The notes beneath the pieces were generated by a model, which saw only the letters and a program-made list of their open reading frames with translations, was not told the origin of the DNA and did not search any database. From the NCBI GenBank assembly GCA_907165065.1, contig OU015551.1, forward strand, positions 1,488,001 to 1,552,000: DNA of 64,000 nt, in the 5' to 3' direction. This DNA comes from Caprimulgus europaeus. Taxonomy: Eukaryota > Chordata > Aves > Caprimulgiformes > Caprimulgidae. Shown here piece after piece: positions 11,236 to 24,066 of this stretch. How positions within the stretch are numbered: the first letter of the stretch is position 1; every line of letters begins with the position of its first letter. Made by a program: the position numbers and the translations under genes.

Positions 11236-13515
11236 TGTGATGGTGATAACTCGGTGGTGATAACCGAGCTGTGTCTGTTCAACCCCCGGGCTCTGGCAGC
11301 ATCCCCACCACATCCCAGAGCCCCTCTGGTTCTGTCCCAGTTTGAATGGCCATGGAGGGGCTCGTGGTCCAGCCCGGGGCTGGTGGCCCCTCTGAGCACA
11401 CCCCCACGGGGCACTGTGCTGCTGTGGGGACTCTTGGCCCATTTCCATCCTGGGTGTTGGTGGGTTGAGCCCCACAGATTTGCTGCGAGGGAGCCAGGGG
11501 AGCTGTGTCCTGTGTGCAGGGACTGGAAGGGGTGGTGGGAACTGGAAACATGAGTAATTAACAACAACAACAACAACCACCCTTTGGGTTTTGGATGGAA
11601 GTGTGTACTGGAGAAGGGTGAACGTGTGTTGGCTGGGGTTTCTGGGACAAATCAGAGGAGTGAGAGCCCAGAAATGAGGGAGAAGGGACAGTTTGTCCAT
11701 GTAAATAATGTTCTAGGTATTAATAGCAGCAAAATGAAATGGGCCTTCCCTGAGGGGGAGGGGGTGTATCCTGCGTGTTCCTTCGTGTGGGTGCTCCCTC
11801 TGACTTTATAAATTAAGCCCTTTGTGTGCAGCCCAGAGAAGCAGGTCTGGAGCAGGTGAGGTGAAGGGAGGGACCAGCGAGGTCACACTGGATCTGCCTG
11901 TTTGAGAGTGATCTGAACCCCTTGATGGGTTCCCTGTCCCCTGCCCCAGCACCTCTGCAGCCACTTTTTTGAGCTGTAGCCACTCCTGTGGTGTTTTTAT
12001 TTCAGTCCTGGCCTTCTGATCCCAGACAGAGTACACCCAGGGAGGGAAGGTGAGAACCAACCTCTGGAACCTGCCTTTCTGATGTGGAGGTTGGTGACAA
12101 ACCAGCCCGAGTCCTTAATCCCCAAATCTGTCACGGAGCTTAATAAAGGGGCTGTGAGTCTGCTCCTCTGCGGGAGGGAGGGGTGAAAACATCCTGAACA
12201 ATCTGTGCTGTGACCAGGAATGGGATGAAGGTCTCTGGCCCCTCTGTTCTGAAGCTCATCCATCCTTGCAAGCCAGCAGACTGCAGTGTTTGTCTGGGTC
12301 TTTGGGATTTGTCCCAGTGAGTTGGGAATCGCCCTTCTCCACCCCCTCTCCTCTCTGAGATGAGGGATGCATTAATGTCCTGATGCTTTGCTTCCCCATC
12401 TGTAAAATAAGCAGGTCACTGCTGTACCTGTGAGAGGCTGTGAGGAGAAATGTGTGGTGGGTTTGAGCTGCTGGGCCGTGGAACAGAGGAGGTTGGAAGA
12501 TAAACACCTCACTGCTGCTCTGACCACGCTGCTGACACGTGTGTGTGTGAGCTGATGGGTGCTGTGGTGCCACGGAGCCCGGTTACTCTGCAGGGAAGGT
12601 GACAGGCGCAGTGCTGCCCTTTCCTCCCCACAGGCTGGGCTGTGGGTCCTGCCTGTGCTCCTGGTCCCTCCTGGGTGACTGTCCCTGTCGGGGTGCAGAG
12701 CTGGGAGCAGCCCACACAAGCCAGGGTGGTGATGAGCCAGCTCCTGCCTGGCTTTGCAGTAGGGAAATGATTCCGGCGGCTCAGCACGAGGAGTTTCACA
12801 GCTCCTGGGGAGAAGTCTCCCTGTGAACCCCCCCAGAATTTTTCCCTTCCCTCTCTCTCTTCTTTTCCCCCCAGTTCTTAAGGTTTGGCAATGATTTGAG
12901 AGGAGTCTTGTGGGTCTTGGATCAGCCTGGGGAGGACAGCAGAGAGGGAAATGGTGTTTGCTTGAACGTGGGAACCCAGAGATGGAAACAGCCCTTGTCA
13001 GTGGCGTGAACGACACCCCCCTGTGCCCACCCTGCTCTGGAGCAAAGGACTGGGCTGGGACAGAGCAGAGCTGGCGTTGTTCCCCCTTCCTTGCGACCCC
13101 AGGGGAGGTGGGGAAGGTGCAATTAGCTGCAGTGGTTAATTGAAGAGAGAACTCCACCCAGACACCCCCTTTTTCCCCTGTTTTGTCTTGCAAAAGGCTC
13201 CCCCAGCTCTGCCAGGGCACCTGCATCCTAACCTGCTTCTGTCAACAGGATATGGGTTAAGGGAAAAAATAAATCCTACTATTAAAAGTGCTTCTGCCAA
13301 CCCAGATCCTGGTGACAGAGGAGGGTTTGGTGGTGACACACACACAGGAGATCTCTGCAGAGTGACAGTCCCCAGATGGGCTGAGGAGCGGGGGAACCCT
13401 GCTGTCACTCGCAGCTCGCCCTCGCGGTGCGCGAGCCCTTGGCAGCCGGGCTGGGTGTGGAATCTGCTGAGCTGGAGTCCTGGGGGGTCTGTTTGCCCTC
13501 TGAGAACTGTGGTGT

Positions 13516-13605
13516 GTGGGGAACCCCTCCTGGAAACCCCTCCTGGAAACCCCTCCTGGAAACCCCTCCTGGAAACCCCTCCTGGAAACCCCTCCTGGAA
13601 ACCCC
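13516..13605. repeat. 13-bp tandem repeat (aaacccctcctgg)n
   Basis: About six perfect copies in tandem inside intron 1. The 13-base period shifts frame at each unit, so all frames read similar PGNPSWKPLLET-type peptides. No coding role is supported. Confidence 0.9.
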
Positions 13606-13837
13606 TTCAAGGTGAAGGCCCCACAGTCCTCAACTTGTCCCCGTTCTCTGTGGGATGAGTATCCCAAATCTTGGAGGTGTGAGATGAAACAAGCTGTGGT
13701 TGTTGTTCCTCTGGTGCTGTGGCCTTCACCTGTGCTGCCTCCTGCCCTGCTCCTGGAGAGGGCTTGGGGAGGAGCCCCCTGGTTTGAGGTGCTGGGCAAA
13801 TCTGTGTTATAGCAGCTGCCCATGAGAAGTGTTCATG

Positions 13838-14283
13838 GAACCCCAGACTGGTTTGGGTTGGAAGGGACCTTAAAGCTCATCCAGTGCCAACCCCCCTGCC
13901 AGCAGCAGGGACACCTTCCACTAGACCAGGTTGCTCAGAGCCTCATCCCACCTGGCCGAGAACACTTCCAGGGAGGAGCAGCCACAGCTTCTCTGGCCAA
14001 CCTGGGCCAGGGTCTCACCACCCTCACAGCCAACAATTTCTTCCTCACATCTCAACTCCATCTCCCCTCTGCCACTTTCAAGCCATCACCCCTTGTTCTG
14101 TCCCTCCCTGCCCTTGGCCAAAGTCCCTCCCCAGCCTTCCTGGAGCCCCTTTCAGGTACTGGGAGGCCACTGGAAGGTCTCCCCGGAGCCTTCTCTTCTC
14201 CAGGCTGAACAGCCCCAACTCTCTCAGCCTGTCCTCACAGCAGAGCTGCTCCAGCCCTTGGATCATTTTTGTGGCCTCCTGTA
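13838..14283 (-). mobile_element. CR1 fragment, antisense
   Basis: 3' end at the low coordinate (gaaccccagactggtttggg), then UTR and a decayed ORF2 end on the reverse strand ([20 protein letters not shown]). It lies about 490 bases from an opposite-strand copy of the same subfamily (14774-15092). Confidence 0.92.
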
Positions 14284-14773
14284 GACACGCTCTGGCAGGT
14301 CCATGTCCTGCTCTGGTGAGGTGTGTGACACTGCTGGCTGTCTCCATTCTCTCTGGGTCACTGTAGCTGCTCCAGAAGGTGTCAAGCAAGTGGGCTCAGG
14401 ACCAGCTCTCGGGTGGGCACGTTGCAGCAGTGTTCCCCTCCCTGCTCTGCTGGGCCCTTGACGTGCATCTCTGCTGTTTCCTCTCCTGCTGCTTTCGTAG
14501 CTCCTGTTCTCTGGTTCTGCTGACAGAGTCCCCTGGCAGCAGGCTGTCCCCTGTGCTGGGCAGGTTCTGCAGCCGGTGCCCGCAGCTCTGGCTGCACAGC
14601 AGAGGTGGGGAGACCCTTCCTGTGCTCGGGGACGCCGCTGCCAGCCCCGCGCTCGCGTCCAGCCCCTGCGCGGCCGGGTGTGCGCTGAGATCCCTCATCG
14701 AGAGGAGGGCGAGCAGCTCTGCACCGTGTGGTGATGAGAAGTGTCGGCTTTTGAGGGCATGGGAGCATTTGGG

Positions 14774-15092
14774 GCTGCAGGAAGGCTGGGGAGGGACTTT
14801 GGCCAAGGGCAGAGAGTGACAGAACAAGGGGTGATGGCTTGAAAGTGGCAGAGGGGAGATGGAGCTGAGATGTGAGGAAGAAATTCTTTGGTGTGAGGGT
14901 GGTGAGACCCTGGCCCAGGTTGGCCAGAGAAGCTGTGGCTGCTCCTCCCTGGAAGTGTTCTCGGCCAGGTTGGATGAGGCTTTGAGCAACCTGGTCTAGT
15001 GGAAGGTGTCCCTGCTGCTGGCAGGGGGGTTGGGACTGGATGAGCTTTCAGGTCCCTCCCAACCCAAACCAGTCTGGGATTCTGTGATCTGT
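14774..15092 (+). mobile_element. CR1 3' fragment, sense
   Basis: It runs from aggaaggctggggagggact to the terminal gtctgggattctgtgatc. It is a near-complement of the first 310 bases of 13838-14283, forming a potential long intramolecular hairpin in intron 1 RNA. Confidence 0.92.
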
Positions 15093-15217
15093 GTCTGGTG
15101 GCAGAGGTTGAAATCAGGAATGGGGCTGTTGGCCTCGGGGTGCTTTGGGCTCTGGCTCTCTTGTCTCTGCTCAGTTGATGTTTGAGCTGTAGCTCTCCTT
15201 GAGCTTCTCCATTTCCC

Positions 15218-15600
15218 AGGGCAAAGACTGAGGGAGCTGAGTCTGTTCAGCCTGGAGAAGAGATGACCCAGAAGGGATCTGATCAATGTTGATCAATATC
15301 TAAAGGGAGAGTGGCCAGAGGACGGGGCCAGACTCTTCTCACTGGCACCCAACAACAGGACAAGAGGCAACGGGCATGAACTGCAGTGGAAGTTCCACCT
15401 GAATATCAGGAAGAACTTCTTCACTGGGAGGGTGCCAGAGCCCTGGGCCAGGCTGCCCAGAGAGGGTGTGGTGGAGTCTCCATCTCTGGAGATGTTAAAA
15501 AAACACCTGGACAAAATCCTGGTTCATGTGCTTGAGCAGGGGAGTTGGACTGGATGTGACCTTCAGAGGTCCCTTCCGACCTCAGCCACCCTGTGATCCT
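15218..15600 (+). mobile_element. CR1 fragment, sense (different subfamily)
   Basis: It contains aaagactgagggagctgagt, gaagggatctgatcaatgtt, the tgccagagccctgggccagg block and ends ccaccctgtgatcc. It is inserted about 125 bases after the preceding CR1 and more diverged from it than the main group. Confidence 0.88.
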
Positions 15601-16239
15601 GATTCCCAGTGTGTCTGTGGGATCTGGCTGGGTTGTTCTGCTCCGAAGCTTGGTGGGGTCGATGTTGCTGCACTGCTGGGTCTCAGGCTTTTTGCTCTGC
15701 ACACAAGTGGAATAAACAGTAATATCGATATCAATGTCAGGTCTGGGCTGTAGAAACAACATCTCTGCAGGTTCTCTCCCGAGATGAGCGTGTGTGAGAC
15801 AATGAGATCGGTGCAAGAACTGGGCAGGATGGGGCTGGCTGGAAAAGAAGCAGGTTCTGCTCCTCTGTCACCTCAGTGAATGTGTGGAGGGGAGGGCGGG
15901 CGCAGAGCGGGGCACGGCGCTGGGGAACAGGCTTTTTCTGCCCAGCTGCTGTGGACTTTGGAAGGCAGCTGGTTCCTCTGTGGCTCTGCCTTGGAGCAGT
16001 GCCGTGGATTCAGTGAGGATCCAGTGTCTGGCAGGAGCTTGCAGCGTTTGTGTCTGGTTCCAACAGCAAAGCCACCGGCAGCGCCGCAAGAGCCGGCGAG
16101 GGGCTGGGGCCGCTGCTCTGGGCGAGTGACCCTGTGTGTGAGGAGCTTCACTGAACCCAGCTCTCGTGGTGCTGAGCGGGGGCTTGGAAGGCGTCATCAG
16201 TGTCTTGGCTAGGGTGTGTGTGCCGTGGACACCCTGGGG

Positions 16240-16442
16240 CACAGGGGCTGTGGGGAGGGATGGAGAGCGGGAGCCAGGGGCTGTGGGGAGGGATGGAGAG
16301 CAGGGGCCAGGGGCTGTGGGGAGGGATGGAGAGCGGGGGCCAGGGGCTGTGGGGAGGGATGGAGAGCGGGAGCCAGGGGCTGTGGGGAGGGATGGAGAGC
16401 GGGAGCCAGGGGCTGTGGGGAGGGATGGAGAGCGGGGGCCAG
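16240..16442. repeat. 33-bp minisatellite
   Basis: Six units of a 33-base repeat based on ggggctgtggggagggatgg followed by agagcgggagcca, differing at a few positions (gggagcca versus gggggcca). The G-rich strand is +. Because the period is a multiple of 3, all frames stay open. Confidence 0.92.
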
Positions 16443-16832
16443 GCTCTGACCCTTTTAAGGTCTCCCAGCCAGCCTCGGCTTTGTCTGTCAGGAACTTCCT
16501 TTCTTCCTGTGCTACTGACTCCACGTTGGTAAAACCGAAACCACTTCGACATCCTAATTAACTTTTTTTGTGTTGAACTGTTAAAATGTGGGAGATTCTG
16601 TGGAATTAGAGCCGTGGGTCGTTTCCCTCACACAGCAGCAGAAGGCAAGCCCGTGTCTTTTCTGTTCCTGTTCAGAACCAGGTTGAGCTGCTCTGGTTGC
16701 CCATCTGTCACCGCGGCGTCCCTCGCACAGCACCAGCAAAGCTGCAGTGTCTCAGCCAGCAATTGCTCCATCTGTGAGCAGAGCCCCAGAGCGACGCTCG
16801 TCCGAGCAGCGGGGCCGCGGGCTGGAGCTGTG

Positions 16833-17083
16833 CTGGGGTCATCTGAGCACGCTGAGCTTGGCCATGGGGAAAAGGCTCTTGAGGCAGAGGGTGGTGGAGC
16901 ACTGGCACAGGCTCCCCAGGGAGGTGCTCATGGCCCCAAGCCTGACAAGATGCCAGCAGCATTTGGCCAAGGCCCTCAGGGACATGGTGTGAATGTTGGG
17001 ATTGTCCTGTGCAGGGACAGGAGCTGGACTCCATCATCCTGGTGGGTCCCTTCCAACCCACAACCTTCTGTGATTCTGTGATT
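16833..17083 (+). mobile_element. CR1 fragment, sense
   Basis: It contains gagggtggtggagcactggc, the ccagcagcatttggccaagg block and a 3' end with a duplicated terminal octamer (ttctgtgattctgtgattt), the hallmark CR1 3' microrepeat. Same subfamily as 10963-11235. Confidence 0.9.
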
Positions 17084-17362
17084 TGGTGATCTTGCCATTT
17101 CCAGCCGTGCACCAGAACCCTCCTGGCCCAGCAGCCCTGACAGTGGCTTTAGCTGGTCTTGGAGAAGAGATCCTGGAGCAGAGAGCAGGGAGGAGATGCT
17201 GGTAACATCCCAGAGGCAGGATGGGAAGGTGGGCAGGTACCTCTTGCTGCCTGACCCCCTCCTGCAGCCGGGGGTTTGGCATTCCCGACGCCCCACGGTG
17301 CTTCGGCGTCGCTGCTGTTTCCGTGCGGTGTGGATCTGGTGTGGGGACCACGGGAATGCACG

Positions 17363-18310
17363 TGTGTGGGGGTCTGACCCACGGTGGGACCATGGGGTCC
17401 TGCACTCACTACCCCCACCCAGTGAGATGGGATGGGAGACACACACAGGGGTCATGGATTAGGAATGAAGGACATGGATGGCTCCCTCACCAGTGATGGT
17501 CACAAGCAAAACAGACTCAACTTGGGGTACAAAAATCAATTTAATCCATTGCAAATCACCTGAGCAGACACAACAACCACATCCTGCAACACCTTCCCCC
17601 ACCCCTCCCTTCTTCCTGGGCTCCAATCACTCTGCTCCCCATTTCCCTACCTTGCCCCTCAGCAGCACAGGGGGCAGGGAATGGGGGTTCACTCAGGTCA
17701 CCTCTGCTGCTCTTCCTGGCATGAAGGTCCAGGAGCAAGATGTTCCAAAGCAGCTTCCCATGGAGTCATGAACCTCTTGGGCTCAGCTCCCAGCTCTGGC
17801 ACGGGGACACCATGGGCTGCAGACTCACCCCCTGCCCTGGGGGTCCACTCCCCACTCTGGCTCAGGGTCACAGTTCCATCACACTTGCCCTCAGGCTCAA
17901 CTTCTCTGCTCCAGCGTGGGGTCCTCCATGGCCTACACGGGGGTCTCTGCTCCGCTGTTGGATCTCCATGGGCTGCAGGAGACTTTGTCTTCTCCTGCTC
18001 CATACAGTAGAACAAGGTGTGGGTCCTTGTCCTTCCTTCTGGTAATGAAGCTCTCTGTCTGTCTGTCTTTTGTTTAGATCTTTTATTTGTCAACAGTCTC
18101 TCCTCCAGGTTCTCTCCACCTTCTTGTGCCCAGGACAATCCTTCCCCTCACCAGTACGGATTCACAGGGGTGTTTCTCTAGTGCTCACCGGCCCAGCCTG
18201 GGCTGGGGGATACACCCTGGAGCCAGGGGAGCTTTCCACTCTGACAAGGTGACCCTTCACCCGCTACCAATCCCCCCCCTGGCTACCCCCTGCCCCCCAA
18301 ACCCAACACA
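17363..18310 (-). mobile_element. Avian ERVL-type solo LTR, degenerate, antisense
   Basis: Read on the - strand it begins TGTGTTGGGTTTG at 18310, contains the GGGGTAGCC-like tract, the Met-poor GC-rich middle (gggtcctccatggcctacac on +), an A/T-rich stretch (atcaatttaatccattgc on +), and ends near GGGTCAGACCCCCACACA at about 17363. This order matches a common bird ERVL-type LTR as I remember it. No internal retroviral genes are present, so it is a solo LTR or remnant. Borders are approximate and I see no clear target-site duplication. Confidence 0.6.
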
Positions 18311-19254
18311 AGGTGCCTCAGGAGCCAGGGGGTGTCTGACCTGTGGTGTCACTGGACACAAGCGCGTGTCACACGGGGGGTGAGTCAAGGCACATAGTTC
18401 CTTTGGTGGGGCCTGTAAAGTTACCCCCAAACCTGCTCCCCTCGGAGCCTCTGGGGAAGCTGCAGTGGCTTTCCTGGTGGATGTCACCGATTCTGCAGTT
18501 GGGACTTTCAGTTTGTGGCTGCTGAGCCCAGAGAGGTGACCGGGCTCTCTTGGGCACCGGGTTCTTGGGTGGGTTGGGCTGCCTTGTGCTGTTTGATCTT
18601 TCCCAGTTTAGTTTTCAGATCTGGGCTTATTTTAGCACATGTCTATTTATTATTATTTTTTTTTTTTCCTAGAGAAGTATTTTTAGCTTTTTGCTCGGTT
18701 CCTGAGCTGCTGCTGCAGTTTCCATCGTGGTGTTCCCAGCTCTTTGCTGAAGCCCAGCTCGTGTTTCCCACCCAGGTGTGACTTTGGGTGGGGATTTGAT
18801 GAAAACAGTGCAATTCTGCTTTTGCCTGGGAGCAGATTTCCCAGCAGCTTGCAGCAGCAGAATGATGCTTCATGAGGTTTTCTTTGTGGCTGCTTTTACT
18901 GAGAGGTTTAGGAGTTGCCCTGGAAGAGCTGTTGACTCTGCAAGCTTGTTTGTGTTCCAGACCGTTGAGGATCTGGGCTGTTCTCAATTTGGACTGTCCA
19001 AAGCACATTGATTTCCATTTCTGCTTATGTAAGCAGGGAGCAAATACACATCCAAATGATTCCACTGCTCTTGGTTAAAGAGGGGCCTGATTCCTCCTGA
19101 GATATTTTTGGGGGCAAAATAATTACTGAGGAGCTGCTGCCTTGAGTTTGAGTGAAGCTGACGCCGTACACACGAGTCCTTGTCTGCCCCCTCGCTCCCA
19201 GGCTGGGAGTTTTCCTCGTCCACGCTGAGCTGTGCTGCCAGAGGTTGAGACATG

Positions 19255-19660
19255 GGGTGAAGTTGTCCAGCTGCTGGTCCATGGGTGTTTCCTGGAGAAA
19301 AGGAGGCTGAGGGGAGACCTTCTGGCTCTGTCCAAGTCCCTGCAAGGAGGGTGGAGAGAGGTGGGGGTGGGTCTGTTCAACCAAGGACCAAGGGACAGGA
19401 CAAGAGGAAATGGCCTCAAGTTGCACCAAGGGCAGGTGAGATGGGATGTGAGGAAGAATTTCTTTGCTGAAAGGGTTCTGAGGCATTGGAAGGGGTTGCC
19501 CAGGGCAGTGGTGGAGTCCCCATCCCTGGAGGGATTGAAGAGTTGTGTAGACACAGTGCTGAGGGACATGGGTTAGTGGGGACTGGTCAGTGTTGGGTTC
19601 ATGGTTGGACTGGATGAGCTTAAAGGGCTTTTCCAGTCTGGCCAGTTCTGGGATCCTGTG
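19255..19660 (+). mobile_element. CR1 fragment, sense
   Basis: A third CR1 subfamily, recognised by the gcattggaaggggttgccca and ggcagtggtggagtccccat blocks and the end ctgggatcctgtg. The + strand keeps a partial ORF2 tail ([18 protein letters not shown]). It shares these blocks with 29690-30422 and 48030-48396. Confidence 0.9.
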
Positions 19661-20570
19661 TTCTCTGGCACATTCTCCTCTCAAAAAGGAGGTGACTGAT
19701 TTAAAATTGATTTAAAAGTTCACACCTTCAGGTGAGCTCCTGTCGGTTCTTCAGTTGCCTTCTGGGCTCCATCAGAAACTGAAAACAGCTCCTGGAGGTT
19801 TCCCCCTTTTTTACTAATGATTTAATGTCGTGATGTTTAGAGAAGAGGTTTCAGTTCTGCTCCCACTCTCTCCTGGGCCTGTTTGGTGCTGGGGTTGGGT
19901 CAGGGGGGCGATGTGTCTGGTGTTGGTGAGCACACCCAGCTCCTGACAGCGAGCCTGGGCTGGTCGGGCTGTCCCAGCACCCACCGCACCGTTCTGGTGC
20001 TGGAGTTTGAGGAACAGCTGATTTTTCTTCTAAAGCAGGCTGATGGTTCTGAATATGTCAGCTGGTGTCCTCTAAAGATCTCAGTTAATCACTTGTGAGT
20101 CGTTACTGGTTTTGCTGTGAGAACTTGGTGGATCCAAGCGTTGGTGAGGCCTCTGAGATGTGAAGTGGGGTCCTGTTTGGTAGGAGCAGTTCTCTGCTGC
20201 AGTGCTGGAACTCTGCTCTTGTCATTGTGGAGGGAATGATGTGGCACAGACCCTTTTTTATTTAAAAAAAATTAAAAATATTGAAAATTAATAGTAATCC
20301 ATTAGAAAGCCATATTTGTGTTTGGAAACTGGGAGAAAATAACTTGGAAGAGATGAGGAGCTTGATTTCTTGTAGGTTAAGAGCTGACCAGAGTGCACAG
20401 TGTCTAAAAAAAATCCTCCTGGGGAAGGGAATAGCCAGTGACAAGAGAACATTTCTAATTTAGAGATGGGCTTAACAGACGTGATGGATGGGAGAGGAAG
20501 GCAGAAAGAAAAACCCATCCTCTTCAGAGCACGGCTCACCTCCAGGGAAGACACAGATGCAGCGTGGTGG

Positions 20571-20706
<136 letters not shown>

Positions 20707-21225
20707 GGGGTTTTTTTTCAAATCCTGATGTGTCTGTGGCTGGGATGGTTTTTGGGGTGGCTGAGAGCCGTGGAGGGACCCCGGGGTGACACGCTGGGGC
20801 GGGCTGATGGTCTGTGCTGGGAGCAGCCCCCTCGGTGTGGTTCACGCTCCTCCCTCCCGCTGTGTTTGCTGGGAGTCTGGTTGGATTTGTCCTGGGTTAG
20901 GGGGTGGCTGCAGGTGATGGGGGGTCTGATCATTGGCTCTCAGGGGTTTTTTGGTTTGGTTTGGTTTTTGTTTTTAATTATGGTGCTCAGAAGAGCGAGA
21001 GCTGCCTGACCCCTCATGGGGCACGGTGAGTGGCAGCGGCTGGAGGAAACTGGCGAGGGTGGAGCGTGTCTGTGGAGTCCTCTCTCCTCCTGGAGACACC
21101 CAAAGAGCTGGGGAGCCGGGAGGGGAGGTTTGGAACAGGGATGCTCGGATCATGTTGGATTCAAAGCTTTGCTGCCACAGTTTAGGGTTGTTTGTGTTTG
21201 TTGTTTGGGTTTTTTTTACTTGAAT

Positions 21226-21588
21226 CACAGAGTGTCAGGGGTTGGAAGGGACCTCGAAAGCTCATCCAGTCCAACCCCCTGCCAGAGCAGGAACACCTGG
21301 ATGAGATCACACAGGAAGGTGTCCAGGCGGGTCTTGAATGTCTCCAGAGAAGGAGACTCCACACCCTCCCTGGGCAGCCTGGCCCAGGGCTCTGGCACCC
21401 TCACAGGAAAGAAGTTCCTTCTCAAATTTAAGCAGAACCTCCTGTGTTCCAGCTCACACCCATTGCCCCTTGTCCTACCACTGGACACCACTGAGAAGAG
21501 CCTGGCCCCATCCTCCTGACACTCACCCTTCAGATATTGATCAACATTAATGAGGTCCCGCCTCAGCCTCCTCTTCTCCAAGCTTCTG
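21226..21588 (-). mobile_element. CR1 fragment, antisense
   Basis: 3' end at the low coordinate (atcacagagtgtcaggggtt). The reverse strand retains CR1 ORF2 tail residues ([20 protein letters not shown] and [20 protein letters not shown]). Confidence 0.9.
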
Positions 21589-22894
21589 ACAGAAACATTT
21601 GCTTCTCCTTTAGACTTTATTTCTTTTCAAGAAACAACCTGGATGAAAAAAAAAATACATTTTTTTGGACAAACTGCCCTTGCAGATTTCCATGTGGAGG
21701 TGCAGAAGGTCCATTCCTGACCACTGGGTCTTCCCCAGCCGTGGGGCCGGCGAGCCTGGGCGCGGGCAGCAGAGCGCGGGGACGGCGGGGGGGTTCTATG
21801 GGGTGGTGGTGCTGTTGGGTGGGGGAGTTTCTTCAGTTGGTTACTGGGTTCTTGTCTTCTCCCTGAAGGACGTCTTGGAGGAGGCAGGGGGAAGGTTGCT
21901 GAGCTCTGAGCACTGTCCAACAGCTGAGAAGGAGCCAAGAGTCTCCCTGGGGACCTCAAATGGCTGAGGCAGATGCAGGGGAGTTGTTGTCCCAGTGTAA
22001 GGGCCGGGATGACAGGCCAGGAAGTCAGTCCACGCACAGATCACCGGGGAGGCGGTGGCAGAGCTGAGAGCTCACAAATCCCAGCCCTCAGCTGCAGCTT
22101 CGAGGCTCCCCCAGCCCTCAAAACGCCCCCTGGTTCCGCCCGGGTTCCCCGGCGCCTCCGCAGCAGCAGTTCAGGAACAGACTCTTGAACAGGAGCTTCC
22201 TGTTGTGCTGACACCAGTGTGAGCCCACAGAGGAGGAAACGGAGTGAACAGGGCTGGGCTGGCTCCTGCCAGCTGGGAAAAGCGTTGGAGGCTGGGGGAG
22301 GCCTGGCCACCATCGCCGCTGCCCCTGACCCGCTCGGCTCGGGGGACGAGGTTCTTGTGGCCGTGAGCAGCAGAAGCTGCGCAGGCCTTGGTGCCTGGCT
22401 GGGAAAGCAGCTGCTCTCAGAGCTTCCTGATTCTTGAGGGATTCCCCAGGACACATAAAGGTCCCTTCAGCCCTGTCCTGCTGCTCCCACTCCTCCACAG
22501 GGGCTGTCCCCTGTGACACACAGCCGGGCCTCTGTCCTCACCTCTCTTCTGTGCCGTGGCAGACGAGATGCTCACATCCAGAACTCCCCTTCTTTGCCAG
22601 GTCCCTCAGGATCCTCAGTCAGAGCACTCAACCTCCTCCTTCCTCCAGGGATCAGGAGGAAATTGGGCCAGAACAAGCCATTCTGCATCCACCATTCTGC
22701 CTTCTGCTGCTGTGGTGGGTTGGCTTGGGTCTCCTGTGATCAGAGCTGCAGCTGGTGGAGGTGCAAGGTGGAGCAAGCTCAAGGTGCTGCACAGCCCCTC
22801 TGCCTCTCCAGCCCACAGAGGAAGGTTCCCTGGGTGGAGGTCAGGATGGGTTTTCTCCAGACAGCAAAGTTTCTCTCTATCTCCTGGGGAAGCA

Positions 22895-23486
22895 GTGGAT
22901 GCAGCTGGGGGCATGAAAAAGAGCGTGGCCAGCAGGTCCAGGGAGGTTCTCCTCCCCCTCTGCTCTGCCCTGCTGAGGCCACATCTGCAGTGTTGTGTCC
23001 AGTTCTGGGCTCCCCGGTTCTAGAGGGACAGGGAACTGCTGGAGAGAGTCCAGTGGAGGCCACAGAGATGCTGAGGGGCCTGGAGCATCTCCTGTGTGAG
23101 GAGAGGCTGGGAGAGCTGGGACTGTTCAGCCTGGAGAAGAGCAACTGAGAGGGGACCTGATCAATGTCTGTCAATATCTGAAGTGTGGGGACCAAATGGA
23201 TGGGGCCGGGCTCTTGTGGGTGGTGCCCAGTGACAGGACAAGGGGCAATGGGCACAAACTGAGAAGTTCCAGACAAACTGAAGGAAAAACTTCTTCACTG
23301 TGAGGGTGCCGGAGCCCTGGGCCAGGCTGCCCAGAGAGAGTGTGGAGTCTCCATCTCTGGAGATGTTCAAACCCACCTGGACACTTTCTTGTGCAACCTG
23401 GTGTAGGGAACCTGCCCTGGCAGGGGGGTTGGACTGGATGATCTCCTGAGCTCCCTTCCAACCCCACCACTCTGGGATTCTGTGAC
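22895..23486 (+). mobile_element. CR1 fragment, sense, about 590 bp
   Basis: It contains the ORF2 C-terminal region on + ([20 protein letters not shown], a frame break, then [16 protein letters not shown]), followed by 3' UTR ending tgggattctgtgac. Same subfamily as 33568-34300, which lies in inverted orientation on the other side of CSNK1G2 exon 2. Confidence 0.92.
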
Positions 23487-23765
23487 ACCCTGCAGACCTG
23501 TGTCCCTGGGCCTCTTCAGCATGTTTGCTCTGGGAAGGAGCTGACAAGCTGCTGTGTCCAGCTCGGAGCAGAGATGTGTGTCTGGGGTTGGAGGAAGCTC
23601 AGGAGATCCCTCAGGAGCACGCTGCATCACCTGAGCCTGGGAGCACAAGGCAAGGAGAGGAGCTAAGGCTTCCAGTGATGATTTGGCTGTTGCCCAAGCA
23701 AAAGGCCGCTGTAGGGTGTCCAAGTCTTGGAAGGACTCTTCATTTAAAAACTTTTCAGCAAGGTT

Positions 23766-24066
23766 TTTTAAAGACTTTTCACAAGGGCAGTTAATGACAG
23801 GACAAGGGGTGATGGCTTTAAGCTGAAAGAGGGGAGGTTTAGACTAGATATTAGGAAGAAATTGTTTGGTGTGAGGGTGGTGAGACCCTGGCCCAGGTTG
23901 GCCAGAGAAGCTGTGGCTGCTCCTCCCTGGAAGTGTTCTCGGCCAGGTTGGATGAGGCTTTGAGCAACCTGGTCTAGTGGAAGGTGTCCCTGCTGCTGGC
24001 AGGGGGGTTGGCACTGGATGAGCTTTAAGGTCCCTTCCAACCAAACCAGTCTGGGGTTCTGTGACT
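23766..24066 (+). mobile_element. CR1 3' fragment, sense
   Basis: It starts near caagggcagttaatgacagg and ends gtctggggttctgtgac. It shares with 3344-3985 the variant forms aggttta and ttaggaagaaattgtttgg, suggesting a common source subfamily. Confidence 0.9.
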
